Part shown: piece by piece, positions 18,142 to 26,653 of the stretch | How positions within the stretch are numbered: the first letter of the stretch is position 1 | Layout of the letters: the number at the start of each line of letters is the position of its first letter | Assembly (NCBI GenBank): GCA_963989245.1 | Contig: OZ022340.1 | Location: 38,156,982-38,220,981 of the forward strand | Reading direction: 5' to 3' | Source of the DNA: Nansenia antarctica | Lineage: Eukaryota > Chordata > Actinopteri > Argentiniformes > Microstomatidae | Length of the DNA stretch: 64,000 bases | The notes under the pieces: generated by a model | What the model was told of the DNA's origin: nothing | Seen by the model: the letters and a program-made list of their open reading frames with translations, nothing else | Database searches by the model: none | Translations under genes and position numbers: made by a program

Positions 18142-18864
18142 GTGTAGAGCAGTGGTCACCAACCTTTTTAAGCCCAAGATCCCTGACCTCGGCCTTGGTG
18201 AAGGCAAGATCTACCTATTGAAGCGTTGAGAGAAAACGACAGCCAAGATAGTACTTTAAACTTAATGACGTTTATTTGCCTGTATTTTAATTAGATGCAA
18301 TGCATTGGTCCAACATTAAAATTTATGCAACAACAAAAAAAAAGACTGTATCAAGCATATCAGGCAGCTGTCTTGCTTTAAGAATTGTACATAACTGAAA
18401 TTCAATTCAAAGTTTGATTAAATGTCATATCATTACAACACAAAAAAATAAAGGCATGGAATGGAGGAATGTATGATAAAATCATTTTGTTCATAGTAAC
18501 ATTAGCCAACGTTAACAAATTGACATTCTTGACATTTTGACACTTGACTGACTTAATTATTATTCTTACTTATTAACATTGACAAACATATTTACAATTA
18601 GCATTTTATAAAGTAGAACTGTAATGTGTACTTTCTCAGTCAGTGCTAAGTGCAGTCATCTTATGCAGCATCACTTTTCACATCAAAACAAAAGTAAAAC
18701 TAATGTGTACTTTCTCATATTATTAACATTGACAAACATATTTACAATTATATCATTTTATAAAGTAGAACTGTAATGTGTACTTGTGTCTCAGTCAGTG
18801 CTAAGTGCAGTCATCTTATGCAGCATTACTTTTCACATCGAAACAGTCATGTTACTCACTCAAG

Positions 18865-19557
18865 TCAGTGTGATGGTTGTGACTGGATACTGTCTACAAG
18901 TGCTTTGTAGTTTGGCTCATAGCTACTGACTGCCAGTCTGAGACAGTCTGTGAGGTGTCTGTCAGTAAGGCGGCTCCTGTACTTTGATTTGATTATTTTC
19001 ATCTGTGAAAATGACATTTCACAGAGATACGTGGATCCAAAGTAGGCACTCACTCTTAGTGCACATGCAGTGAGAAGAGGAAACTTCTCTCTGCTGACAA
19101 GTCCCCAAAAGTCACTGTCCCTTGACCTGGCTTTCAGCTCTATGTCATTTTGTAAATCAACCATCTCCATGTCAACTCCACTTGGCAAAGTAAATACTTG
19201 CTGGAATTTGGCTGCTACCTGCTCTATATCAATGGGCACAAATGGGTTTGAGACAAATGCATGTATGCAATGTATTTGGAACAACTTGGTCTGTGTTTGT
19301 GTCTGGCTTTTCAAGCTGTTTAATTTACCATTGCGAAGTTCGGTGTCTTTTGGAAACTCCTGGTCAATGTTAGCATGCGTTGTGCTGAAATGGCGCTGGA
19401 GATTGGAAGCTTTGTAATGTGCCAACGATGTTTGGCATATCAGGCAGAATGGCTTTCCATTGCGCTCCACAAAGAAATATTCACTCTCCCACTCGGCTAA
19501 AAACTTCCTGTGCTCATCTCCATACTTGCGTTTAGCTGTACATTTCTTCCCTGACAT
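18865..19557 (-). CDS. Short hAT-derived protein: BED-like finger plus dimerisation tail, no catalytic core (230 aa)
   Basis: The open 230-codon frame starts MSGKKCTAKRKYGDEH. Residues about 25-65 hold a zinc finger (CLICQTSL ... LQRHFSTTHA, a CxxC...HxxxxH pattern) like those that bind transposon ends. From about residue 165 it has the hAT C-terminal region (AYFGSTYLCEMSFSQMKIIK, then DCLRLAVSSYEPNYKAL). The roughly 400 residues of RNase H-like core expected between them are absent, with the join near SQTQTQTKLFQ. It is probably a deletion product of an EPM2AIP1/GTF2IRD2-like transposase. A protein that keeps DNA binding and dimerisation but cannot cut could act as a repressor; that is inference. 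An identical frame exists at 22814-23506. Confidence 0.6.
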   Translation of the reverse strand: MSGKKCTAKRKYGDEHRKFLAEWESEYFFVERNGKPFCLICQTSLAHYKASNLQRHFSTTHANIDQEFPKDTELRNGKLNSLKSQTQTQTKLFQIHCIHAFVSNPFVPIDIEQVAAKFQQVFTLPSGVDMEMVDLQNDIELKARSRDSDFWGLVSREKFPLLTACALRVSAYFGSTYLCEMSFSQMKIIKSKYRSRLTDRHLTDCLRLAVSSYEPNYKALVDSIQSQPSH

Positions 19558-19829
19558 TTTTATTTTGTTGTTGTTATCCGTAATTTGTCAATAAATGAAC
19601 TGTCAAAAAGCCGTATTACGTGACAGCTTCTCCTCAGAACGGACAATTAGGGAACAGTGTTGCCTGATTTGGCCGATTCCAGCCCAATCGAGCTACTTAT
19701 GATCACTCTGGGTGGGTTTTTAGACTCTGGTTGGGCTGAAAAATCAATCCAATCTGGCAACACTGTTAGTGACTCGAGATGATCCTTGAAAAAAAAGTAT
19801 CGGGTTACAGCAGCGTGCAGCAAGACAGA

Positions 19830-19952
19830 GGCCGCGTTCGTAAATTCGCTCTGAGAACGTTGATGCCTCCACGTCTCTTGTCCAATCAAATTACTTGGTT
19901 CAATTATGACGTTAAACCCAGTGTGCGCTCCGGCGAATTTACGAACGCGGCC
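19830..19952. mobile_element. Small palindromic MITE, copy 1
   Basis: A perfect 20-bp inverted repeat (ggccgcgttcgtaaattcgc at 19830-19849, complement at 19933-19952) bounds a 123-bp insert within hAT B. A related sequence occurs at about 26112-26190. No clear target duplication was found. Confidence 0.7.
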
Positions 19953-20107
19953 TGTCAGAGAGAGCGCTACACCAACACTTTTAATGAATGGATTGAAGAG
20001 CCGCACACAGACAGCCAAAGAGCCGCCACGGGTTGGCCACCCCTGATCTACAGGGAAAGTCTCAAAGATCTACCAGTCGATCGCGATCGACGGGTTGGTG
20101 ACCACTA

Positions 20108-20261
20108 GTGTAGAGTGTCTGTAAGGTGTAGAGTGTCTGTAAGGTGTAGAGTGTCTGTAAGGTGTAGAGTGTCTGTAAGGTGTAGAGTGTCTGTAAGGTA
20201 TAGTGTCTGTAAGGTGTAAACCCTGTCTGTAAGGTGTAGACCCTGTCTGTAAGGTGTAGAG
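20108..20261. repeat. 18/20-bp minisatellite, block 4
   Basis: The array continues between the two copies of the 3949-bp duplication. Its last ~90 bp match the end of block 3. Confidence 0.95.
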
Positions 20262-22090
20262 CAGTGGTTCTCAACCTTTTTTGGGCCAGCGCCCCCCTGT
20301 CCATTATCCAGGCCTCTTACCGCCCCCCCCCCATAAAAAAAGTAGGCTTATTTTCTTCCCTAAATAATAATGTTGACTAATATTATGTGTTATATAATTT
20401 AAAAAGCATGTCACTGAATGCCAAATAATAGATTGGATTTAACTGGGCAGTTGGAATATCATTATCATTAGTTTACCAGAGAGCAGAAAAGCCATGTGAA
20501 TGTGAATAAAAATGCTGTTTCTGAGTGTTAAACAAACTCAGACAACATCAGAGAATACAAACAGACTGCTACGGAACAGCAGCAATTTCACACATCACAC
20601 CGATGCAGAACAAACAGTAGGCTGCAGAACTGTACATTACAACTAACATTGTTAGTTTTTTAAGTGTGCTGGTGTTGCATTTCTCCAAATTGCTGTTTTA
20701 TGATGCTAATATTTATTCATTTTTGATTGGACTTTGGGGGGGGGGGGCAGAATATGGCGGCAAACGCTAGGGGGCTATTATTTTAATATTTTATTTAGTA
20801 TTCTATGGTATTATTTTCATAAACTGACCACTTCAAATTTGTCATATCAAAACATATCAAAACATAACAAAGTTCCAAAGTTCAGAGCTCTGCGCTCTGG
20901 GAGCGCTCAGAGATGGGCGCTCTGACTGAAAACACGGTTTTGTCCCGTAATAACACTGATGACAGCTGATCAATACAAAAGACGCTGCAGCTGATGCGTT
21001 CGTTTCCAGGACATCACAAGAGGAGCAACATATCACAAAAAAGCGATCGTATATTTTAGTTTGCAAACACATCGCAATGCTAACCTCAGAATGGCACTAG
21101 GGATAACATCCACAACAACACTTAACAGTAATACATTTATGTAATATACTGTGATGAACCTGCGAGGGGAGGGGACATTCGTATTTCGTAGCTGATTTCT
21201 CTAGGTTCGATTATTGGTAAGCGACAGAGAACTTTCCGGACTGGTTTATTACAATACGATCGCTTTTTTGAGATAGGTTGTTCCTGCTGTGATGTTCTGG
21301 CATGGTGGTATGGTATTACCACTCATTTTAACTAAATTAAATAAGCTGTATTGAAAGGAAGCGAACGAAGCGAACGCAACAATTACAATGAGCCCACAAA
21401 CTGAAACATATGTCACTCAAGCATAGCCTACAAGGAAAACACTCATAGAATTTGGGCATTGGTCAACATGATGTTACAGATGGGATGAACCGGGGTTCTT
21501 TCTATCGTAGCATAGTATTGCAATTTCTGCACTGTACATGAACTGTCAAGATTCTTCTACAATGCAGCTTACCCAGACACATTGGAAACTATCAAAAGCT
21601 CTGCCTTTGCTAGCTGAGTTTTTAGCTTCTCCATTTTCTTGATGACACTCTCACTTTATTTTTTTTTGTCTGCGTCAGAGCCCGGCCAAGTTCAGAGCGC
21701 TCAGAGATGGGCACGTGTAGGGCTCTACGGCGCACTGCAACCAAACTAGCAGCTTTTTAGAAAAGGCTTCCCGCTCAGCCAATCACATTTCTACATGTCG
21801 TTCTATCAACCAATAGCAGCGGCTGTGGCTCGCATTAGGGCGGGACAGGCAGCCAGCAGGGTCGAACAGTCGACCGAAACACGGTTTGTCCGAGCGAACT
21901 GACCGTTCATCGTGCATCGACATTCAGCGTTCGTACATTTACGAATGTGCCCGTAATAACACAGCTGTTTTTCATGAGAAAAATACTTAATGCGCGAACG
22001 CCCCCCAAGAACACCTCAACGCCCCCCTTTTAAAAATATCTGTTCCAGCGCCCCCCGATGTTGTCTGAACGCCCCCGTTGAGAAACGATG
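20262..22090. mobile_element. Non-coding hAT element A, copy 2
   Basis: Copy of 16313-18141 at a 3949-bp offset, with the same ends and internal inverted repeat (21010-21052 against 21254-21297). Confidence 0.85.
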
Positions 22091-22813
22091 GTGTAGAGCA
22101 GTGGTCACCAACCTTTTTAAGCCCAAGATCCCTGACCTCGGCCTTGGTGAAGGCAAGATCTACCTATTGAAGCGTTGAGAGAAAACGACAGCCAAGATAG
22201 TACTTTAAACTTAATGACGTTTATTTGCCTGTATTTTAATTAGATGCAATGCATTGGTCCAACATTAAAATTTATGCAACAACAAAAAAAAAGACTGTAT
22301 CAAGCATATCAGGCAGCTGTCTTGCTTTAAGAATTGTACATAACTGAAATTCAATTCAAAGTTTGATTAAATGTCATATCATTACAACACAAAAAAATAA
22401 AGGCATGGAATGGAGGAATGTATGATAAAATCATTTTGTTCATAGTAACATTAGCCAACGTTAACAAATTGACATTCTTGACATTTTGACACTTGACTGA
22501 CTTAATTATTATTCTTACTTATTAACATTGACAAACATATTTACAATTAGCATTTTATAAAGTAGAACTGTAATGTGTACTTTCTCAGTCAGTGCTAAGT
22601 GCAGTCATCTTATGCAGCATCACTTTTCACATCAAAACAAAAGTAAAACTAATGTGTACTTTCTCATATTATTAACATTGACAAACATATTTACAATTAT
22701 ATCATTTTATAAAGTAGAACTGTAATGTGTACTTGTGTCTCAGTCAGTGCTAAGTGCAGTCATCTTATGCAGCATTACTTTTCACATCGAAACAGTCATG
22801 TTACTCACTCAAG

Positions 22814-23506
22814 TCAGTGTGATGGTTGTGACTGGATACTGTCTACAAGTGCTTTGTAGTTTGGCTCATAGCTACTGACTGCCAGTCTGAGACAGTCTGT
22901 GAGGTGTCTGTCAGTAAGGCGGCTCCTGTACTTTGATTTGATTATTTTCATCTGTGAAAATGACATTTCACAGAGATACGTGGATCCAAAGTAGGCACTC
23001 ACTCTTAGTGCACATGCAGTGAGAAGAGGAAACTTCTCTCTGCTGACAAGTCCCCAAAAGTCACTGTCCCTTGACCTGGCTTTCAGCTCTATGTCATTTT
23101 GTAAATCAACCATCTCCATGTCAACTCCACTTGGCAAAGTAAATACTTGCTGGAATTTGGCTGCTACCTGCTCTATATCAATGGGCACAAATGGGTTTGA
23201 GACAAATGCATGTATGCAATGTATTTGGAACAACTTGGTCTGTGTTTGTGTCTGGCTTTTCAAGCTGTTTAATTTACCATTGCGAAGTTCGGTGTCTTTT
23301 GGAAACTCCTGGTCAATGTTAGCATGCGTTGTGCTGAAATGGCGCTGGAGATTGGAAGCTTTGTAATGTGCCAACGATGTTTGGCATATCAGGCAGAATG
23401 GCTTTCCATTGCGCTCCACAAAGAAATATTCACTCTCCCACTCGGCTAAAAACTTCCTGTGCTCATCTCCATACTTGCGTTTAGCTGTACATTTCTTCCC
23501 TGACAT
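22814..23506 (-). CDS. Short hAT-derived BED/dimerisation protein, second copy (230 aa)
   Basis: The encoded protein is identical to that of 18865-19557: BED-like CxxC...HxxxxH finger at about residues 25-65, dimerisation tail from about 165, no catalytic core. The identity reflects the recent tandem duplication and is not by itself evidence of selection. Confidence 0.6.
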   Translation of the reverse strand: MSGKKCTAKRKYGDEHRKFLAEWESEYFFVERNGKPFCLICQTSLAHYKASNLQRHFSTTHANIDQEFPKDTELRNGKLNSLKSQTQTQTKLFQIHCIHAFVSNPFVPIDIEQVAAKFQQVFTLPSGVDMEMVDLQNDIELKARSRDSDFWGLVSREKFPLLTACALRVSAYFGSTYLCEMSFSQMKIIKSKYRSRLTDRHLTDCLRLAVSSYEPNYKALVDSIQSQPSH

Positions 23507-23778
23507 TTTTATTTTGTTGTTGTTATCCGTAATTTGTCAATAAATGAACTGTCAAAAAGCCGTATTACGTGACAGCTTCTCCTCAGAACGGACAATTAGG
23601 GAACAGTGTTGCCTGATTTGGCCGATTCCAGCCCAATCGAGCTACTTATGATCACTCTGGGTGGGTTTTTAGACTCTGGTTGGGCTGAAAAATCAATCCA
23701 ATCTGGCAACACTGTTAGTGACTCGAGATGATCCTTGAAAAAAAAGTATCGGGTTACAGCAGCGTGCAGCAAGACAGA

Positions 23779-23901
23779 GGCCGCGTTCGTAAATTCGCTC
23801 TGAGAACGTTGATGCCTCCACGTCTCTTGTCCAATCAAATTACTTGGTTCAATTATGACGTTAAACCCAGTGTGCGCTCCGGCGAATTTACGAACGCGGC
23901 C
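23779..23901. mobile_element. Small palindromic MITE, copy 2
   Basis: Duplicate of 19830-19952 with the same 20-bp inverted repeats. Confidence 0.7.
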
Positions 23902-24056
23902 TGTCAGAGAGAGCGCTACACCAACACTTTTAATGAATGGATTGAAGAGCCGCACACAGACAGCCAAAGAGCCGCCACGGGTTGGCCACCCCTGATCTAC
24001 AGGGAAAGTCTCAAAGATCTACCAGTCGATCGCGATCGACGGGTTGGTGACCACTA

Positions 24057-24262
24057 GTGTAGAGTGTCTGTAAGGTGTAGAGTGTCTGTAAGGTGTAGAG
24101 TGTCTGTAAGGTGTAGAGTGTCTGTAAGGTGTAGAGTGTCTGTAAGGTATAGAGTGTCTGTAAGGTGTAGAGTGTCTGTAAGGTATAGATTGTCTGTAAG
24201 GTGTAGAGTGTCTGTAAGGTGTAGACCCTGTCTGCAAGGTGTAGAGTGTCTGTAAGGTGTAG
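24057..24262. repeat. 18/20-bp minisatellite, block 5
   Basis: Last block of the array, mostly the 18-bp gtctgtaaggtgtagagt form, ending before unique sequence. The stretch 24263-24468 that follows is AT-rich, with nothing recognised. Confidence 0.95.
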
Positions 24263-24761
24263 AAGTAATTTATGGGTTGTTTTTGTGTAATTACAATGTG
24301 TATCTCAAATATGTAGTAAATTCTGTACAGTAAATTAATTGCAACTGGTAAGCGTTTTATTTTACAGTCCTCTCTCAAGTTAGTACTTGATTATAGGAAG
24401 TTGAGTGGTGTTGTCATTATGGTATTTATTTATTTTGTGTGTGTGTATACTTTCTTCTTAATGGTGACTAGGGGTGTAACGGTACACGTATTCAAACCGT
24501 CATTTTTCGGTACAAGTCCTTCGGTTCGGTTCATGTGTGTACCAAATGAATGCAGCGTTCTTTTACCCACTGCACTTTTTGTGTGTTGAAGTCAGCCAGT
24601 ACACATGCTCACACGCGCCTCAGAGAGATTGTTCGTAGTTTAGCATCGTTATGGCGAACGCAGATAAACTAGAGCCTGAAGTTCCTCCAGCTTCCCTTAA
24701 ATCTCCTGTTTGGGAAAATGACGGTTTCTCAGTTACCTACAATGACGATGGACAAAGACAG

Positions 24762-25377
24762 GTAGATCAGACCAAAGACAGATGGATCAGACAGAAGACA
24801 AAGACAGGTGGATCAGACCAGAGACAGACAGGTGGATCAGACCAAAGACAGATGGATCAGACAGAAGACAAAGACAGGTGGATCAGACCAGAGACAGACA
24901 GGTGGATCAGACCAAAGACAGATGGATCAGACAGAAGACAAAGACAGGTGGATCAGACCAGAGACAGACAGGTGGATCAGACCAGAGACAAAGACAGGTG
25001 GATCAGACCAGAGACAAAGACAGGTGGATCAGACCAGAGACAAAGACAGGTGGATCAGACCAGAGACAAAGACAGGTGGATCAGACCAGAGACAAAGACA
25101 GGTGGATCAGACCAGAGACAAAGACAGGTGGATCAGACCAGAGACAAAGACAGGTGGATCAGACCAGAGACAAAGACAGGTGGATCAGACCAGAGACAAA
25201 GACAGGTGGATCAGACCAGAGACAAAGACAGGTGGATCAGACCAGAGACAAAGACAGGTGGATCAGACCAGAGACAAAGACAGGTGGATCAGACAGAAGA
25301 CAAAGACAGGTGGATCAGACAGAAGACAAAGACAGGTGGATCAGACAGAAGACAAAGACAGGTGGATCAGACCAAAG
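24762..25377. repeat. 26-bp minisatellite with a 70-bp higher-order section
   Basis: The main unit is about 26 bp (agacaaagacaggtggatca + gaccag). From about 24784 to 24965 it is arranged as a 26+24+20-bp higher-order unit repeated more than twice, then becomes a regular 26-bp array. The unit seems to derive from the host codons for GQRQVDQTK. Confidence 0.9.
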
Positions 25378-25498
25378 CCACACGGCTAGCTGCACGTCCA
25401 ACCCGCCCATTCACCTGAATCGGCATCATCCGAATCCGAACATCACAGGTACAAGAGTGGACAATTTAGAGAAACACAACAATCGGCCACAGGCCACA

Positions 25499-26098
25499 GG
25501 TAATCTCACAACAAACGCCACAGGTAATCTCACAACAAACTCCACAGGTAATCTCACAACAAACGCTTTAGGTAATCTCACAACAAACGCTTTAGGTAAT
25601 CTCACAACAAACGCCTTAGGTAATCTCACAACAAACGCTTTAGGTAATCTCACAACAAACGCCTTAGGTAATCTCACAACAAACGCTTTAGGTAATCTCA
25701 CAACAAACGCTTTAGGTAATCTCACAACAAACGCTTTAGGTAATCTCACAACAAACGCCACAGGTAATCTCACAACAAACGCTTTAGGTAATCTCACAAC
25801 AAACGCCTTAGGTAATCTCACAACAAACGCCTTAGTTAATCTCACAACAAACTCCACAGGTAATCTCACAACAAACGCCACAGGTAATCTCACAACAAAC
25901 GCCTTAGGTAATCTCACAACAAACGCTTTAGGTAATTTCACAACAAACGCTTTAGGTAATTTCACAACAAACGCTTTAGGTAATCTCACAACAAACGCCA
26001 CAGGTAATCTCACAACAAACGCTTTAGGTAATGTCACAACAAACGCCTTAGGTAATCTCACAACAAACGCCACAGGTAATCTCACAACAAACGCCACA
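25499..26098. repeat. 24-bp minisatellite, exactly 25 units
   Basis: Units of ggtaatctcacaacaaacgc + yttay/caca run from 25499 to 26098 with no indel (600 bp, 25 × 24). Substitutions cluster at the unit ends. Being a multiple of three, it keeps one frame open (GNLTTNAL) and also an antisense frame. Confidence 0.95.
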
Positions 26099-26525
26099 GG
26101 TAATCTCAGGTGCAGCATTCGTAAATTTGCTCACAATGGTTTTGACGTCATAGAGAGACCAAGTCATTTGATTGGACTAGAAGCATGCCAAGTAGTGCCG
26201 ATTAGATTTCCAGAGCGATGTCCAGTAACGAGGTACGTACCGAACCCAAATGTGAACCGTTACACCCCTAATAACTAGTACATAGTGATGCGTGTTTCAA
26301 TGAATACCAAAGCCAAAAGTAGCAATTAGAAAATCACAAATTCTCCATGTAAATTCTAGATAATTTGGCCTACAAAGTACTGTAGGAAGGTAGAAGACCA
26401 TCAATGCTAACTCACTTCAGTGATTATCTGGATAAAAGCAGATAAAAGCAGTTATGGTGGTGATATTATTATATTTGATTGATCAAGATACTAAAAGCCG
26501 CTGTGCTAACCTCCTGTTTCCTAAG

Positions 26526-26653
26526 GCCCAGAGAGCCGCTGTCGGACCGGGAGAGACACAGGGTCTGCCCCATCATCCTCAGCCAGGCGGAGGAGGAGGA
26601 GGAGGAGGAGGAGGAGGAGGAAGAGCAGTGCTCCAGAGATGTCATCAGGATTG
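26526..26653 (+). CDS. mettl22: mettl22 exon with an acidic Glu run (internal exon)
   Basis: This 128-bp exon follows an acceptor (cctgtttcctaag|G) and ends at a donor (ATTG|gtacga). It encodes PREPLSDRERHRVCPIILSQ, then A, a run of 12 Glu and QCSRDVIRI. It ends with one base (G) that joins AG of the next exon to give Glu. The order arginine-rich segment, PIILSQ, acidic stretch, DVIRI, then EHTMAT is the METTL22 arrangement. METTL22 is a nuclear class I SAM-dependent lysine methyltransferase known in mammals to methylate KIN (Kin17). The Glu run is coded by a GGA/GAG trinucleotide repeat (about 26588-26621) and may vary in length. Earlier exons must lie upstream but none was recognised in the first 26 kb. 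Confidence 0.85.
26588..26621. repeat. Coding (gag)n trinucleotide repeat in mettl22
   Basis: The near-pure GAG repeat encodes the Glu run within the mettl22 exon and is prone to length change in steps of one codon. Confidence 0.9.

Larger units (their letters stand above)
16223..20107. repeat. Tandem duplication of about 3.95 kb, copy 1
   Basis: The block from the last minisatellite units through two whole hAT elements is repeated at 20172-24056 with a constant offset of 3949 bp. Every matched feature keeps that offset, so no indel separates the copies. The proteins encoded by the copies are identical. Confidence 0.9.
18150..20107 (-). mobile_element. hAT element B, copy 1
   Basis: The left end cagtggtcaccaacc (18150-18164) and right end ggttggtgaccacta (20093-20107) are inverted repeats differing at the last base. 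They are flanked by gtgtagag (18142-18149 and 20108-20115). The left duplication is also the right duplication of element A, so B inserted directly at the edge of A. It encodes a short open BED/dimerisation protein on the minus strand. Its 3' part has a diverged direct duplication of about 125 bp (about 18569-18692 and 18719-18844). Confidence 0.88.
20172..24056. repeat. Tandem duplication of about 3.95 kb, copy 2
   Basis: This is the second copy of 16223-20107, containing hAT A (20262-22090), the shared 8-bp gtgtagag (22091-22098) and hAT B (22099-24056). Confidence 0.9.
22099..24056 (-). mobile_element. hAT element B, copy 2
   Basis: Copy of 18150-20107, followed by gtgtagag (24057-24064). 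It was copied by the segmental duplication rather than by a new insertion. Confidence 0.88.
24469..26270 (+). mobile_element. Ac/ZBED-like hAT derivative carrying two minisatellites
   Basis: Perfect 15-bp inverted repeats bound the element: taggggtgtaacggt (24469-24483) and accgttacaccccta (26256-26270). No matching 8-bp duplication is visible (atggtgac against ataactag), so the element is old or rearranged. Inside are the two halves of a BED zinc finger, a 26-bp minisatellite between them and a 24-bp minisatellite after them. A segment near 26112-26190 resembles the small MITE at 19830-19952. Confidence 0.75.
24651..26278 (+). pseudogene. hAT BED-finger gene split by a frame-cycling minisatellite
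   Basis: The ATG at 24651 begins MANADKLEPEVPPASLKSPV, then WENDGFSVTYNDDGQRQVD, the start of an Ac/ZBED1-like hAT transposase. The second half of the BED finger appears at about 25376-25450 as SCTSNPPIHLNRHHPNPNIT in a different frame. Between the halves lies a 26-bp minisatellite whose three forward frames are all open, giving a 255-residue frame (24651-25418) and a 498-residue frame (24782-26278). The second half continues into 25 octapeptide repeats, GNLTTNAL or close variants. The zinc-binding Cys pair of the first half and the whole catalytic core are missing, so transposase activity is not expected. Whether any protein is made is unknown. Confidence 0.6.

Noticed and set aside
16223..24056. 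Treating the two A/B pairs as four independent hAT insertions
   Set aside because: The constant 3949-bp offset and shared flanking array show they arose by one tandem duplication, so only two insertions are counted.
25426..26118. Antisense 230-aa frame with LPKAFVVR repeats
   Set aside because: It is the reverse reading of the 24-bp minisatellite, open only because the unit length is a multiple of three.
1..26525. Search for upstream mettl22 exons
   Set aside because: No segment matching the N-terminal part of METTL22 with splice sites was recognised by eye. They are probably outside the window, but a small exon could be missed.
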